NCBI RefSeq assembly: GCF_000004825.1
Contig: NW_008805103.1
Coordinates: forward strand, 681,941-745,940
DNA: 64,000 bases
Origin: Heterostelium album PN500
Taxonomy: Eukaryota > Evosea > Eumycetozoa > Acytosteliales > Acytosteliaceae
Direction: 5' to 3'
The position numbers were made by a program, and so were the translations under genes. The notes below the pieces were generated by a model, which was given only the letters and a program-made list of their open reading frames with translations, was not told where the DNA came from and searched no databases. Positions within the stretch are counted from its first letter, which is position 1; the number at the start of each line of letters is the position of its first letter. Positions 13,136-24,993 of this stretch are shown here, piece after piece.

Positions 13136-14222
13136 ATGGAAAAACTAAATCCAATATTAATATCTAAATATTTTGTAAATTTACAATCTGGAAAGAATCT
13201 TTATATCACTGGATTTTTGGTATCGTTTTTGCTCGGAGTTCGTTTGTTGAGAAATGTGTTCTCAAAGCAAATGAATTTGAAAGGTAAATTGGCAATTGTC
13301 ACCGGTGCATCGAGTGGAATCGGACTTTCGATTGCAACTGAGTTGGCTAGCAAAGGTGCTACCGTCTGCTTGGTTGCTCGTTCCAAAGACAAATTGAGTG
13401 TCATCGTCGAGGATTTGAAATCCAAGGGATTCGAAGCTTTCTACATCTGCGCTGACCTCAGCAAGCCAGCTGATGTCACTCAATGTCACCAAGCAGTAAT
13501 GCAAACCATTGGAAATCGTCCAGTCGATATCCTTGTCAATTGCGCCGGTGCAGGTCACTGGAAATTCATTGAAGAAACATCAATGGAAGAATGTAATGAA
13601 ATGATGGCATTACCATGTAAGTTAATCAAATCAATCAATATATTTAAATTAGAAAGAAAAAGAAACTAATTATCTATACCTATTTTCAAAATGTGGAATG
13701 AATTCGAAAAATGAAGATTTCGCAGCATTTTATATGACAAGATTATTTATTCCAAGAATGTTAAGTTTGAATAGTGGATATATTATTAATGTAAATTCAC
13801 CTGCATCATCGAATCCATGGCCAGGTTGTATTGGTTATGCATGTTCACGTTATGCTATGCGTGGTTTCACTGATGCTTTGAGAATGGATTTGAGAGGAAC
13901 CAACGTTCAAGTGATGGAAGTGATTGCCGGTGAGACCAATTCCAACTACTTTGAAGCGAACGGAATCGATGAATCGCACTTCCCATATCTAGCTCAATGG
14001 CTACCAAAGATTTCACCTTCGGACGTTGCCAAGTCAACAGTTAGCGGAATCATCAACAACAAGAGTCGTGTAGTGACTCCATCGTCACTCGGTTTCGTCA
14101 TTAGAATGGGTCAACTATTCCCTAATTTCACCACCTTGTTTGTCGCTCGCTCACCAAGAGGTGATCAGAGAATTCAAAACATCTTGAAATCCGCTGAGAA
14201 TTCAAAAACCAAACAAGAATAA
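13136..14222 (+). CDS. Membrane-anchored short-chain dehydrogenase/reductase with Arg at the catalytic Lys
   Basis: Two exons, 13136-13616 and 13717-14222, 328 residues. Residues about 20-40 are a hydrophobic anchor (LYITGFLVSFLLGVRLL). The Rossmann fold shows TGASSGIG near residue 55, an Asp in CADLS, and the NxAG-like NCAGAG. After the splice the order is FAAFYMTRLF, then IINVNSPAS with the catalytic Ser, then the position of the YxxxK motif, which reads YACSR: the Lys is replaced by Arg (codon CGT). The layout (N-terminal anchor, then classic SDR) recalls 3-ketodihydrosphingosine reductase and related ER lipid SDRs, but I do not assign a substrate. The acceptor at 13717 was chosen because it gives MALPYFAAF; 13726 also keeps frame. 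Confidence 0.85.
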
Positions 14223-14614
14223 CTCCAAGCGACTAGAGTTATTGCAACAACATTCCCCTTATTTATTTGCCTAAAAATATAAAAAAGAAATAAAGTCATA
14301 TTTGTATTTTAATAAATTTCCAACTATTATTATCAAGCCATGGCTTAATCTTTATTTGATAATAATATAAACACCAATTTTAATGGTGATACTGACAGTA
14401 TCAAAGTTGCCTCTCAATGTAAATCAAAAGTTTGTATAGCCTGTAACTGGTTATTTTTTTGTTATATAACTTTTTTTATTATTGCAAAGATATAATTATA
14501 TAATATATATTAATATTACATTGTTTTATATATTGATTTTATCCATCGCATATCTATCTATTTAATCAAAATCAAATCCAATCTATATTTAATAATATTA
14601 GACCTGATTGATTT
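14223..14614. other. Convergent intergenic spacer with a cluster of DNA dyads
   Basis: Between two convergent genes. Three consecutive inverted repeats lie in under 80 bp: 12-bp arms at 14325-14336 and 14356-14367 with palindrome GCCATGGC (14337-14344) in the loop; CACCA/TGGTG at 14372-14376 and 14384-14388; and TGATACTG/CAGTATCA arms around a single A at 14387-14403. Could be a structured 3' region, a terminator-like element or a small RNA gene. Confidence 0.6.
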
Positions 14615-16860
14615 TTAAGGTTGTTGTTGCTGTTGCTGTTGCGCTCCTGGCTTGACTCTTACCCAACCTAATTGGGCTGATGATCTTCTATTTCCTGAAC
14701 TTGGTGTTACATTTGTCAGAATAGTTGTATTGGTAGTTGGAGTTGTTGTTGTTGTTGTTTGTGTTGGTGTTGAACTTTCCAAACTTGGACTATTATTATT
14801 ACTATTGCTATTGCTGGCTCCGCCTGAAAGTGAAAGTGTAGATATATCAGCTGTTGTTGTTTCATTAGTTGAAGTGGTAGTTGGTGTTGAAGTTGTTGAT
14901 GTTGGTCGTTTTTTCTCAAATACTGGTTCATCTTGTTGCGGTTGTGAAACTGGTTCAATCTCATCATCTGATTTAATATTGTTATTGATATCGTCGTCTT
15001 CATCAACCATCAGCTCTTCAATGTCACCGTCTTCCTCCATGATGGCGTCGGCAGAACTAACTGGCAAACCAAGGAATTCACGTTCGGGTGGCGGGAAATT
15101 CTGGATGAGATTCTCAACGAATGCCTTCTCGTGATTGACGTTGCTCAACATCACCGATGGATCGTTCGATGGACATCGGAGAATGGTCGGTGCGAATATC
15201 ATTGCCATGTTGCTGCTGCCCATCTTTGAGTGGGCAACGAATTCGTAGCGACAGAAGATCTGGACGAAATTTATCAGGTAGCTGAGCACCTTGAAATTGA
15301 TGGCTGGAATTCGCTTGACCAACTCCATGGAGCCCGCTGGATTCTCTATGCAATTCTGGTAGAGTGACAGTGGGATGATTGGTTCGGGGATATCACGCAG
15401 CCACTGCTTGAAGAGCGCTGCCGGTGTACGCACGTCGTCGATAGCCGACAAATCAAAGTTGGCACGATCGATTTGCAAACGATACTCTTTGATGGAACTG
15501 ACAATTCCTGGAACTCTGAAAATACCTTCTTGGACGTGTCCTTTCAGCTTGCAAATGACTTCCGCCAGCACTACGAGGACACGTGGAACTTCGAGAGTTG
15601 GATGAGTGTCCCGCTGTTTTATCATCAGTTCCTCGAGTGATACACCGTACGATGCTGTTGGTAACAATGGTTCTTTGACCGATGGCTTATATAGATTGGT
15701 GACAGAGGTGTTTGGTGACATTGGATCCTCCTTTTTGGTCGATGATTTCGAGAAGAATTGATCTCTCAGTGTTTTCGTATTCCAACCAGATTTCTTTTGA
15801 AGTTTTCCTTCGACGTATGGTTCATATTGGAATGCTGTACCAACAACTTTCTTCATCATATTCTTCTTTATAAAGTCTTGGACATCATTTTGATTATCGA
15901 CTTGATCAATCAATCGCTTCACACCCTCGTAGGATTGTGAGTAGACAGGTGGTAAATCATTGATAATCTTTGTCCAATTTACCCAATATGTTCTTGTTAA
16001 ATGTATATGTGTAACCATGAAATGCTCGAAATCCTAAAGCAAGTAATTAATTGAAATTAGTAAACTTTACTAATTTTTGTTTTGTTGTTTTTTTTTCCAG
16101 TTCTGGAAATTAATATTTCATAATAATATTTACATTTAAAATCTTTGGCATTAATTCTGTGTTGTAAAGATTCTGGAAATCGTTGGTTGCTTTGATTTGC
16201 TCTTTGTATTCATCATCGTTCTGTGCTTGTTCCAACTCGAGACGTTCTTTCTTCTTTTCGAGCTTGGCAATGTCACTGGCGGTGTCTGGCTGCTCACGCA
16301 GGTCTTTCAGCTCCAGTCGAGTCAACTCCAACTCCTTTGACACCTTTTCGTATTTGGTTTGCGATTTCTTGAGTGCTTCAATCATGCCTTTCATGTCGAC
16401 TCGCAGACGTGTACCGTCGTTGACGATCTTCTTTCGTTTCGACTCCATATCCTTGATCATCGCTTGGAATGGCTGACAAACTTTGTTCAAGATGCTACCA
16501 TTGAATGTTTGATGTTGTTCCGACTCGAAATACGTTGAATTCACAATCTTTTTCCAACCATTATTAGTGGTGGATACTTCCAACGAATCGTTCTGACCGA
16601 TGAGCTTCGACGCCAGTTTCTCCAACTTCTTGGCGTGTTGATCTTCGAGTTCCGCTCTCTTTTTGAAAAACATCAAAATATTCTTTGATTGTTGTAAATC
16701 ATTCTCTGTTCTCTTACATAACAAATCGAATCCTTCCTATAAAAATAGAAATATAAAATCACCTTATTAATATAACTTCTCCAATATTGTATGTATCTAA
16801 TTAGTTTAAACATACCCATAGATTTTCTGAAAACTTTAATTTTCCGGATGAAGTATTCAT
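14615..16860 (-). CDS. F-BAR and RhoGAP domain protein
   Basis: Exons on the minus strand: 16816-16860, 16134-16736, 14615-16033; 688 residues, all phases closing. The N-terminal about 260 residues form an F-BAR/FCH domain: SENLWEGFDLLCKRTENDLQ, KKRAELEDQHAKKLEKLA, then a long charged coiled coil. The RhoGAP domain spans about residues 320-520 with the arginine finger in GIFRVPG (near 389), the PAALFKQWLRDIPEPIIP block and MAMIFAPTILRC. The rest is Asn/Thr/Ser low complexity with a short poly-Gln end. Expected role: membrane-bending scaffold that stimulates GTP hydrolysis by Rac/Rho proteins at the cortex or during vesicle formation. The F-BAR plus RhoGAP order matches the dictyostelid mgp (srGAP-like) family, but I cannot say which member. 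Confidence 0.9.
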
Positions 16861-17989
16861 TTTATATTTTCAGAGTACTTCACTAAATTTATACAAAAAG
16901 TGAAAGAAAAAAAAACAATATATATATAGAAAAGAAAAGAAAATTAACAACAAACAATGTGCTCTATAATAATACAACAAACAAAAAAGACTATATTAAA
17001 AAACCTAAACAATAATGTGCTACTACTAATATTCGGTATTGGTATGGTTTTGTTAACTAAAAAATAAAAGGTTGATATGATAATGATGATGTTTCTATTT
17101 TTGAAAATGTATGTTTATATATAAATTAATAATAATGAATATTAATAAAGTAAAGTGGCTGGTTTTGAAGGAAGAAGTTATCGGGTCACTAATACTGATA
17201 TTAATTAGTTTTCTTTTTTTTTTTTTTTTTTATTAATGAAAAATAAAATTTTTATGATGATTTTTCCGATTTGATGTTTGATACTTGTTAAACAAAGTGA
17301 TTTTTCTCTCTTTTCAGATAAATGATAAAAATTTAGAACTAAAACTGTTTCTTTTTAAAAATAAAAAGAATTATGATAATATTATATAAATATTTTGTTT
17401 TTTTGTTTGCTTTTTTGATATAAATGATTACTATTTATTTATTTATTTGAATAAGTTAATATAACTGTATGATTGATTGATTAGATAATTAAAGAAAAAA
17501 AATAAAGTAGACAGTAATGGGTGATCGATCTTTATTCAAATTCAATGTCAGCCAGTAGATATTTAAAAATTTTTTGCAAACATTAATTTTTTTTTTTTTT
17601 TTTTTTGATTTTTTTCATTAATGAACAAAAAAATTTTGTTCATGAAATGATTTCAAATTAAAACCCACTCTTTGTCTTTTTGGCAATCAAAAAGTATCAA
17701 ATTTTAAAAAAGTTTGCAAAAATTAATTTAATTGTTTATTAGATCAAGATCAATTACACATTTTCAGATATTTATTTTGATAAATAAAGTAAAAGATATT
17801 TAACTTTGAAGTTGATTCGCATTTATCGACCTTTAATGGTAATTGTGTTGGATCGTTCAAAATCATTGCACAAGTTCACCAGATTAACTATTTAAAAAAA
17901 TATCTTTTTTTTTAATCGACAAAGCTTTTGCAGAATGAAAAGAAATGAAACAAATTATTAAAAAGTATCTGTTTTATTTTATTTTAATT
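16861..17989. other. Intergenic, AT-rich, no gene seen
   Basis: Contains several homopolymer T runs (about 17214-17231 and 17589-17606). No coding frame with codon-like composition, no tRNA and no clear dyad cluster. Confidence 0.6.
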
Positions 17990-18134
17990 ATTTATTTAAA
18001 ATAGTTGATATTTTCAACTTTTAAGAAAGGTTTCGAATTGAATTGATTCTGAATAGGTAATTCCACCAATGAAATAAATAACTATTTTCTTTTGATCAGA
18101 GTCAGACTGCAGTTGTTTGAATATTTAAAAGTTT
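17990..18134 (-). pseudogene. Decayed tandem copy of the 3' end of the Vps33-like gene
   Basis: The stretch at about 18012-18131 aligns with 18200-18317 inside the neighbouring gene: both carry GAATTGAATTGATT, the block CCACCAATGAAATA, ATTTTCTTTTG/GTTTTCTTTTG and TTGTTTGnATATTTAAAAG in the same order. On the minus strand the copy starts directly after the gene's stop codon and ends in a near match to the gene's own last codons and stop. It carries in-frame stops (two TGA soon after LLNIQTTA) and lacks the segment coding most of the last 20 residues, so it is not translated as a repeat. It is the gene's own sequence, not a mobile element. Confidence 0.8.
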
Positions 18135-20595
18135 TTATTTAAAATAATTGATCCATTTGTTTGTGTTGATAATGGATGTTGTACAGATAATGAAATCCCT
18201 ATTTAGCTTTTTAGAAAGATTACGAATTGAATTGATTTCAGAATAAGTTACTCCACCAATGAAATAGATGATAGTTTTCTTTTGGTCGGCTGTCGTAGTT
18301 GTTTGTATATTTAAAAGCTGTGCATCTACTTCATCGAGATCTTCAATTTCATTATCACTTTGACCTTCACTTTCATCAGAGGTCATAGAAGTGTTTGATT
18401 TATCTGAATTGGAAATATTACTATTATTACTACTACTATTGTTATTGTTATTATCTGTTTTAATGGTTGATTTAAATCTTGGAGATGTTGGTATTCTATT
18501 GTCAAATTCAAATTGTGGAACTGGAATGAGTTGTGCCAAACTGTTGGTTTCTTGTGTATTCCATTCGTTGATCAGTCGCTCTACAATCTTTACTGATATC
18601 GATACATTATTATCGTTTCTACTGGATTTATATAGTTTTAGATTCTCTTTAATCTTTCTAAAGGTATTAACTTCCACTTCATCTCCATCCATTTCCTCCA
18701 ATTCCATCCCTGCATCACCAACTGACTTTATTAAACCTGCCAGTTCCAAATTATTGAAATGTGAAATCGATTGTAATCCATAGTGCTGAACGATTTGATA
18801 TTTCCACTCACTGTACAACTCGAGCGAGATTCCACCTAGTAGCTGACTGTACAACGAAATGAATCTCATGATATAGCTGTAGTTGGATTTCGATTCGATC
18901 TGTTGGAATATATATTGTTCTACCGATTGTATGTTTCGGTTGTTCAATAAATTATCTTGCATTGTTAGACGTTCCAAATATTCTGGTGTGTCCATTATTC
19001 TCTTCATCTCATTGAGCAGTGCACGATGTCTATTGATTTCATCTACTGGTACCTTATCGCCATCGCTATCGACCACCACAATTGAATTGATAATCGAATC
19101 GAACTCTTCTACCAACTGGTTAAATTCTAAACTTCTAATTGTATTGAAAATCCTATCGTTTGAACTTAATGGTAAATCAAAATCTATATCCACACTACTA
19201 CTATTATTTTCCAATTTATTTACAATCATATCTAATTATAATGACCAATAATTAGTAATTGTCTTAATTTACAATGATTAATCAGTAGTCAACTTACTTG
19301 AATCTATTTGAAAAAGTTCATCTATCAATGCTTCATAACTGGTTGGAATTAAAAGGGGTGTTATTAAATCAACGTGTCTATCTATTAAAACCAAACTTTC
19401 AAAGTAGCTTTCCAAATCATTTTCCAAATTTTCACCATTTCCATTGTTTTGTATTGTTTTTATCAATTGATTAAATATCATCTAAATAAATAATATTAAT
19501 ATTTGTTTTTCTTATTATTATTTAATTAAATTTTCTTTTCATACTTTCGAATATTTTCCTTTTCCTCTTATTATTGGAACCGATCCAAAATTGGTAAACA
19601 ATTGATTTTGAATTGATTTAAGTGTGAGTGCCAATAGTGATCTACTATAGTTGAGTAATAATGAAATAGTTGATTCCGTTGGGATTTGGAGTGAAAGTAG
19701 GTCGCTGTCCAATGGTATCAAATCGATTGGAAACTCAATGTGATTCGCTTGTATTCCATGTCTTTCCATCAACTCTATAGAAACTGGATTGATCCTCTTA
19801 AAATAAACAATGGTATATCTACAACTATCATCACAATCATTGGAATTACTGCTATTATATTTTATTTGTTGTTCTATACAATTTATAACTCTATTTATAT
19901 TTTCAATACTATAATAAAAAAGTAAGTAATTTAAGTTATTTAAATTTGGATGAATTATCTATATGTTTATATTTACCAATCATTTATTATAAATATTGTA
20001 TCTAAATTATATCCATCCGGTATCATTTCAACAACATCACTTTGAATTGAATGTATTGATGTAATTCCTTTTCTTTTCTGTTAAGCGCTTAATATTAATA
20101 CTTTTGTTGTTTTAATTTAATTTAAAATGACTAACTAATACTTACTTGTAGAAAAGAATGACTATCAATCATTAAATCCATTATGGGTGCAAGTGTTGGA
20201 TCTATGTATAACACAGATTTTGTTTTATGTACATTGTATGGTTGTAGTTGTTGTGGTTGGGTTATATGTGAAAATAGAGTATCCAATAGCTCCTCATTCA
20301 TATTTCTGATTTTTTTGAGATTTACAATGCTAGAGATGACCTCGTCGCATGGTGAAGATAGTTTCTTACTATATTTATATAGTAGATCTTCAATATTTAC
20401 ATTGAAATTGAATTGAGTTCCATTTACAAGATTGCTGTCATTGTTGTTTGATTCATCATCATTGTTTTGAACAACACTAGTGTTGATTTTCTTGGCAATC
20501 TTTATTTTAATTGGTGAAATTGGAACATTGAAATGTTTTTTCTTTATTGGATTACTGTCAATAATAAATAATGATTTTGTTGTTCTATGTAACAT
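18135..20595 (-). CDS. vps33: Sec1/Munc18-family protein, Vps33-like
   Basis: Five exons on the minus strand: 20146-20595, 19977-20077, 19545-19908, 19298-19481, 18135-19231; 731 residues, phases close. SM-family landmarks: LYIDPTLAPIMDLMI in exon 1, LIPLDSDLLSLQ, the diagnostic VLIDRHVDLITPLLIPTSYEALIDELF in exon 4 (close to the Vps33 form of this motif), SNDRIFNTIRSLEFN, and near the C-terminus YFIGGVTYSEINSIRNLSKK. Vps33 proteins are the SNARE-binding subunit of the HOPS/CORVET tethers on endosomes and lysosomes. I cannot decide between the A and B subtypes. The N-terminus (MLHRTTKSLFIIDSNPIKKK) and Asn/Ser-rich inserts make it longer than the usual 600-690 residues. The 3' end has been tandemly duplicated (see 17990-18134). 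Confidence 0.85.
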
Positions 20596-22228
20596 TTTGA
20601 AAATATATACAAATTTAAATAAATAAATAATAAATTAAAAATAGTTATAGTTATAAATAGGTAAATGTTAAAATAATAATAATAAATATATAACTTGTGA
20701 AGATGATGTATTGAACTGTATGTTCTTTAATGAGATTGATTAAATTGTTAATGTTATATTAGTCAGCTAGTCATAAACTTAAATTTAAACATTTGATTTG
20801 ATTAGTGATAATTATTTTTAAAAAGTGATCAGAGTGAGTAAAGGGTATATTATTTAAGGGTATAACTGTAGAGGACTGTTCTATCTATCTTTAATTTTTG
20901 ATTGTGTGGTGTGTTTGTGTTTGTTATGTGTGTATGAAATAGGTGTTGTGTGGTGATACTAATTAATAAATAAAGTGATGAAAAATGAACCTTTTAAGAA
21001 TTGACACGTGATATGTTAAATATAAATATTAAACAAAACCACTACTTTATTTTAAAAAAAAACTTGTATTAATATGGGTATTTCCTTCCTTCTTCCACTT
21101 CTCTTCTCTTAAAGAAGAAGATCATTTTCATTTTATTGATCCAATAATTACCTTTGTATTATTATAACTAAAGTTTACTAACTACTTCAATGCTAACTCG
21201 ACTTGTGACAACAACTTGGAAATTACCTTTGAAATTTATTTTATTGATTTGTTTTAAAAACTATTGATATTACTGCGTAGTAATTGTGATTGATTTACTA
21301 GTTTTTTTTATAGAATTATTGGGAAGGTTGATACGAAAAAAATCAAAATTATAATAATAGATGTGTTAATCTAATAATGTTTTTGAAATTTAATATCCGA
21401 CGAAAACGGAAGTGCAAAAAAGGCTAAACTTTGAAAAAGAAAAATGGGGGATTATTTGATTAACACAATTTTCATACAAAAACCACACACCACAAAGAAA
21501 GAGGTTAATTTTTTAATTCTTACTTTTCAATGAACAAAAAGTTACTACTAATTTTTTTCTGTTCTTCAAAAGAATTTGACAATTCTTACTTTTCAATAAA
21601 AAATGATTTTAAAATATAAATATAATTGTAGGATACAATACTATAATAAAAATGATTTAAGTTTGATTAAGAATTTGTAAATTTTGATAAACTTTTATTT
21701 TGATTAAGCAAAAAAAAAGATAATAAATAATTTAAAATTTAAATCATCAGATAGTTTGGTCAATATAAAATCCATCTGATCAGAAAACAAATCTAGATCA
21801 AGATATTTACTTCATCAGCACTCATAAAAATCAGAAAAAGTTTTTGACTTGTTTTTTTGTGAAAATAAAAATAGAATGGATATAAATGACCATACTTATA
21901 TATAAAATGATTATAAAAAGATAAATATAATTATCTTTATTTGTATAACCTAAAAACACTACAAAAATAAATATGATTATTAATTTAATACATATTCAAG
22001 TTAAAGTCAATATGATCATCAAAATGAATTGAATGTCAGAGACTATTTTTTTTTTATGTGCCAATTGAACGTTACAATTTTAAATTTTCATTTTTTCAAT
22101 TTATTTTTGAATTTTTCACTTTTTTTTTTTTGCGAGACGACTCGTCTGTGTGAATGTATTCGTTTGAAGGACACCCAACCCTTTTTTTTTCATCTCGTAT
22201 CTCGTCAAAGGTTTAGATCAATTAAGGA
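20596..22228. other. Divergent intergenic region (Vps33-like / RPL7A promoters)
   Basis: About 1.6 kb, AT-rich. Notable parts are a G/T-rich stretch near 20898-20955 and CCACACACCAC near 21483, both reminiscent of G-box/CACA promoter elements, and a GC-rich island just before RPL7A with an AGACGA-C-TCGTCT dyad at 22135-22147 and repeated CTCGT units up to 22205. No gene seen. Confidence 0.5.
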
Positions 22229-23955
22229 ATGGTATGTGGATATACAGAGTATAAGATTATATAGTTAGTTAGTTTAGTATTGCTAATATAGTGATGATGT
22301 TGATTTATTATAGACTGACAAGAATAAGAAGCCAACCGCTGCTGCTACCAAGACTGCTGCCAAGCCAGCCGCCAAGCCAGTTGCCAAGACTGCCGCCAAG
22401 GGTGCCGTCAAGGGTGGTAAGGGTGCCAAGCGTACCAAGCCAAGAACTTTGTTCAACGCCTTGTACACCAAGAAGGTCAGAATCTACGGTACCGGTTTCG
22501 GTGTCCAACCAAAGCGTGATTTGACTCACTTTGTCAAGTGGCCACGTTACATCCGTATCCAACGTCAACGTCGTGTCTTGATGAGACGTTTGAAGGTTCC
22601 ACCAACCATCAACCAATTCACCCGTGTTTTCGATAAGAACAACGCCACCCAATTGTTCAAGTTGATGGACAAGTACCGTCCAGAGGAAGCCGCCGCCAAG
22701 AAGGCTCGTCTCTTGAAGGCTGCCAAGGAGAGAGCTGCCGCCCCAAAGGGTGCTGCTCCAGCCAAGCCAGAAGCCAAGCCATTGGCTGTTGCTCACGGTA
22801 TCGATTTGGTCACTCGTTTAGTCGAGAAGAAGAAGGCCAAGTTGGTCGTCATTGCTCATGACGTCGACCCAATCGAAGTATGTATTAACTACTTTTATTT
22901 ATTATAGTTTCGATTATCATCTCTTCTACTCTTCTCTCTACATTTTCCAACAGATTATATTTTCTATTACATAATGTATTAGTTATGTTTTCGATATTAT
23001 TATTAGTTTAGTAGACTACAACTACAATATTATTGAAAGTGTAAAAAAGTTATGCGGTGCTGTGTAATAATTTGTACAACCTTTTAACTTTTTTTTGGTT
23101 ATTTGGTTGTTCTATCTTGCTCAGTTGATAATATGTTTACTTTATTATAAACTCATTATTATCTATTGAATACGATAAGAAATTATCACTGTTAGATGTT
23201 TATTTTATTATACAATTTGTTTGTATATATTTTTAAACATTGCTGAAGGCACCGATCGATAGGATTGCCTGCTAGGTCTATATTGTTAAACTCACTATTT
23301 TTACAACAACAAACAGTTGTTGATTTTAATATATTTAAACTTTATTGGTTTATTATTATTAATATTAAAATAGTTGTAGTTTGTCATGATGACTGATTAT
23401 GCAGTGAACTTATTCGATGGGGTTTATTGCTTTGCGCTAACACAGTGTCTGTTTGAACACTTGACCAAATACTCTATTCAATTCAACCAATTGTTATGGT
23501 ATGACATCAAGTGTTCAACCACCCTACTGCTGCTGCTGTTAAAATTCTCCCTCCACTTTTCACTTTATCAATCGAATCGATTCAAACCTACCTTCTTCTC
23601 CCTCTTTTTTGTATTCTAACAGTTTGATTTGTTTTGTTTCGAATAGGTTGTTATCTGGTTACCAGCTTTGTGCCGTCGTATGGACGTTCCATATTGCATC
23701 GTCAAATCCAAGTCTCGTTTGGGTAAGGTCGTTCACATGAAGAAGACCTCCTGTGTTGCCATCACCGGTGTCAACCAAGCTGATGCTCACGATCTCTCAT
23801 TGTTGGTCGAGTCTGCCAAGAACATGTACAACAACAACGCTGATCACCGTAAGCAATGGGGTGGTAACACTCTCTCCGGTCCAACCCGTGCCATCATCGC
23901 CAAGCGTGTCAAGGCTGCCAACAAGGAAGCCACCGCCAAATCCAAGATGAACTAA
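22229..23955 (+). CDS. rpl7a: 60S ribosomal protein eL8 (L7a)
   Basis: Three exons: 22229-22231 (the start codon alone), 22314-22877, 23647-23955; 291 residues. The protein begins [19 protein letters not shown], then a Lys/Ala-rich leader, and the eL8 core: [91 protein letters not shown]. This is the L7Ae-type kink-turn RNA-binding fold of the large subunit. Codon choice is strongly C-ending, unlike most neighbours, as expected for high expression. An intron immediately after ATG is a common ribosomal-protein-gene arrangement. The second intron (22878-23646, 769 nt) is much longer than other introns here and holds a 12-bp inverted repeat. Confidence 0.95.
23453..23518 (+). other. 12-bp inverted repeat within the long RPL7A intron
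   Basis: TTGAACACTTGA at 23453-23464 and its perfect complement TCAAGTGTTCAA at 23507-23518, separated by 42 nt. In the host transcript this forms a stable stem. The intron of a highly expressed ribosomal protein gene is a usual host for small nucleolar RNAs, but I do not find a full set of C/D or H/ACA boxes in the right order. Confidence 0.45.
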
Positions 23956-24993
23956 ACTAATTTAAATAAACCCGATCCTCAAAGACAAGATATTGTGTCA
24001 TTCCTAAAAACTAAAAGTAACATTCATTTTCTCAATTATTGTCTATCTTTATAGTTTACATTAATTTTAAACCAATGAATGAACTTTAACAACTTTTTAT
24101 TGGTAATCATATGTATTATACCAATACAAAGAATATTTTATCAGAGAATATTAGATTACCTGTTATCTAATATACATAGACTTTTTTAATAAAATTGTAT
24201 TTAGTAGTTCTAAAAAAAAAAAAAAAAAAAAAAAAGAGAATTTTAATAGTAGAGATACTCTGGTAATCAATTTTCTCAATATTGAATATCTTTTAATAAT
24301 TTAAAATCAAAGCAGCTCACACAAGTGTTTTATTAACGATGTAGCAAACTAAAGCATCTGAGATAGATGAACACAAAGATAAAGATTCTCAAAAATAAAT
24401 ATTTCTCAAGTAGATGACATGAGATTCAAGTGATGATCCCACTCCAATTTAAAAGCTTCTTTTTGTATACAGGTTTCGAACTACAGCAAATAATATTATT
24501 GAATAGTAAAGAAAGTAGTTGGAAACCAATCAGAAACTACAATCACCAAAGATCTATAAAATTCCTGAACATTCAACTAGTCATTCTCAACAAAGAAGGT
24601 TTGAAGTATTGAATTGGCCTCTTACCTACAGTCTCATCAAGAATCCTCCAACAGCTCTATAGATCTATCAAACTAAAACCACCATTCCTACAATCTCAAT
24701 AATTCCTAAACTATATAGTTATTAAGTTTTAAAATAAAATCTATTTATATTGCCTTATTTGGGAATATATTTATATATTTTTTTAAACTATTAGTTAAAA
24801 AATAAATAAAATAAAGGCGCCAACTCTATTTTAAGTGATTGGTTTTTTTTTTTTTTTTTGATATGTTATTTTGCAAAAATCATATGATTCACTATGAGGT
24901 GATGATGTTTGATTGTTCAAGCAGATAAAAATAATCAATTATTATTTATTATATCATCATATATTTATTATTTATTTTGCAAAATAAACAAAA
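23956..24993. other. Intergenic; contains a less AT-rich non-coding block
   Basis: Downstream of RPL7A there are AATAAA-like signals and an A run at about 24212-24234. The block from about 24300 to 24700 is noticeably richer in C than the flanks and looks like old transcribed or coding DNA, but no frame longer than about 60 codons runs through it on either strand and I recognise nothing. A GGCGCC hexamer lies near 24826. Confidence 0.45.

Noticed and set aside
23384-23394. ATGATGA followed by CTGA as C and D boxes of a C/D snoRNA in the RPL7A intron
   Set aside because: The CTGA lies almost directly behind the C-box-like word, so there is no room for guide sequence; no other D box at a proper distance.
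24468-24486. GGTTTCGAACT as a tRNA B box
   Set aside because: It does not match GGTTCGANTCC, and no A box or cloverleaf can be drawn around it.
24430-24612. 60-codon open frame in the RPL7A to KDEL-receptor-like spacer
   Set aside because: No similarity I recognise, no start context or splice continuation that extends it; kept only as a note on composition.
24820-24835. GGCGCC word as a possible E2F site
   Set aside because: The flank reads GTTGGCGCC, lacking the T-run half of the E2F consensus, and the neighbouring gene has no cell-cycle link.
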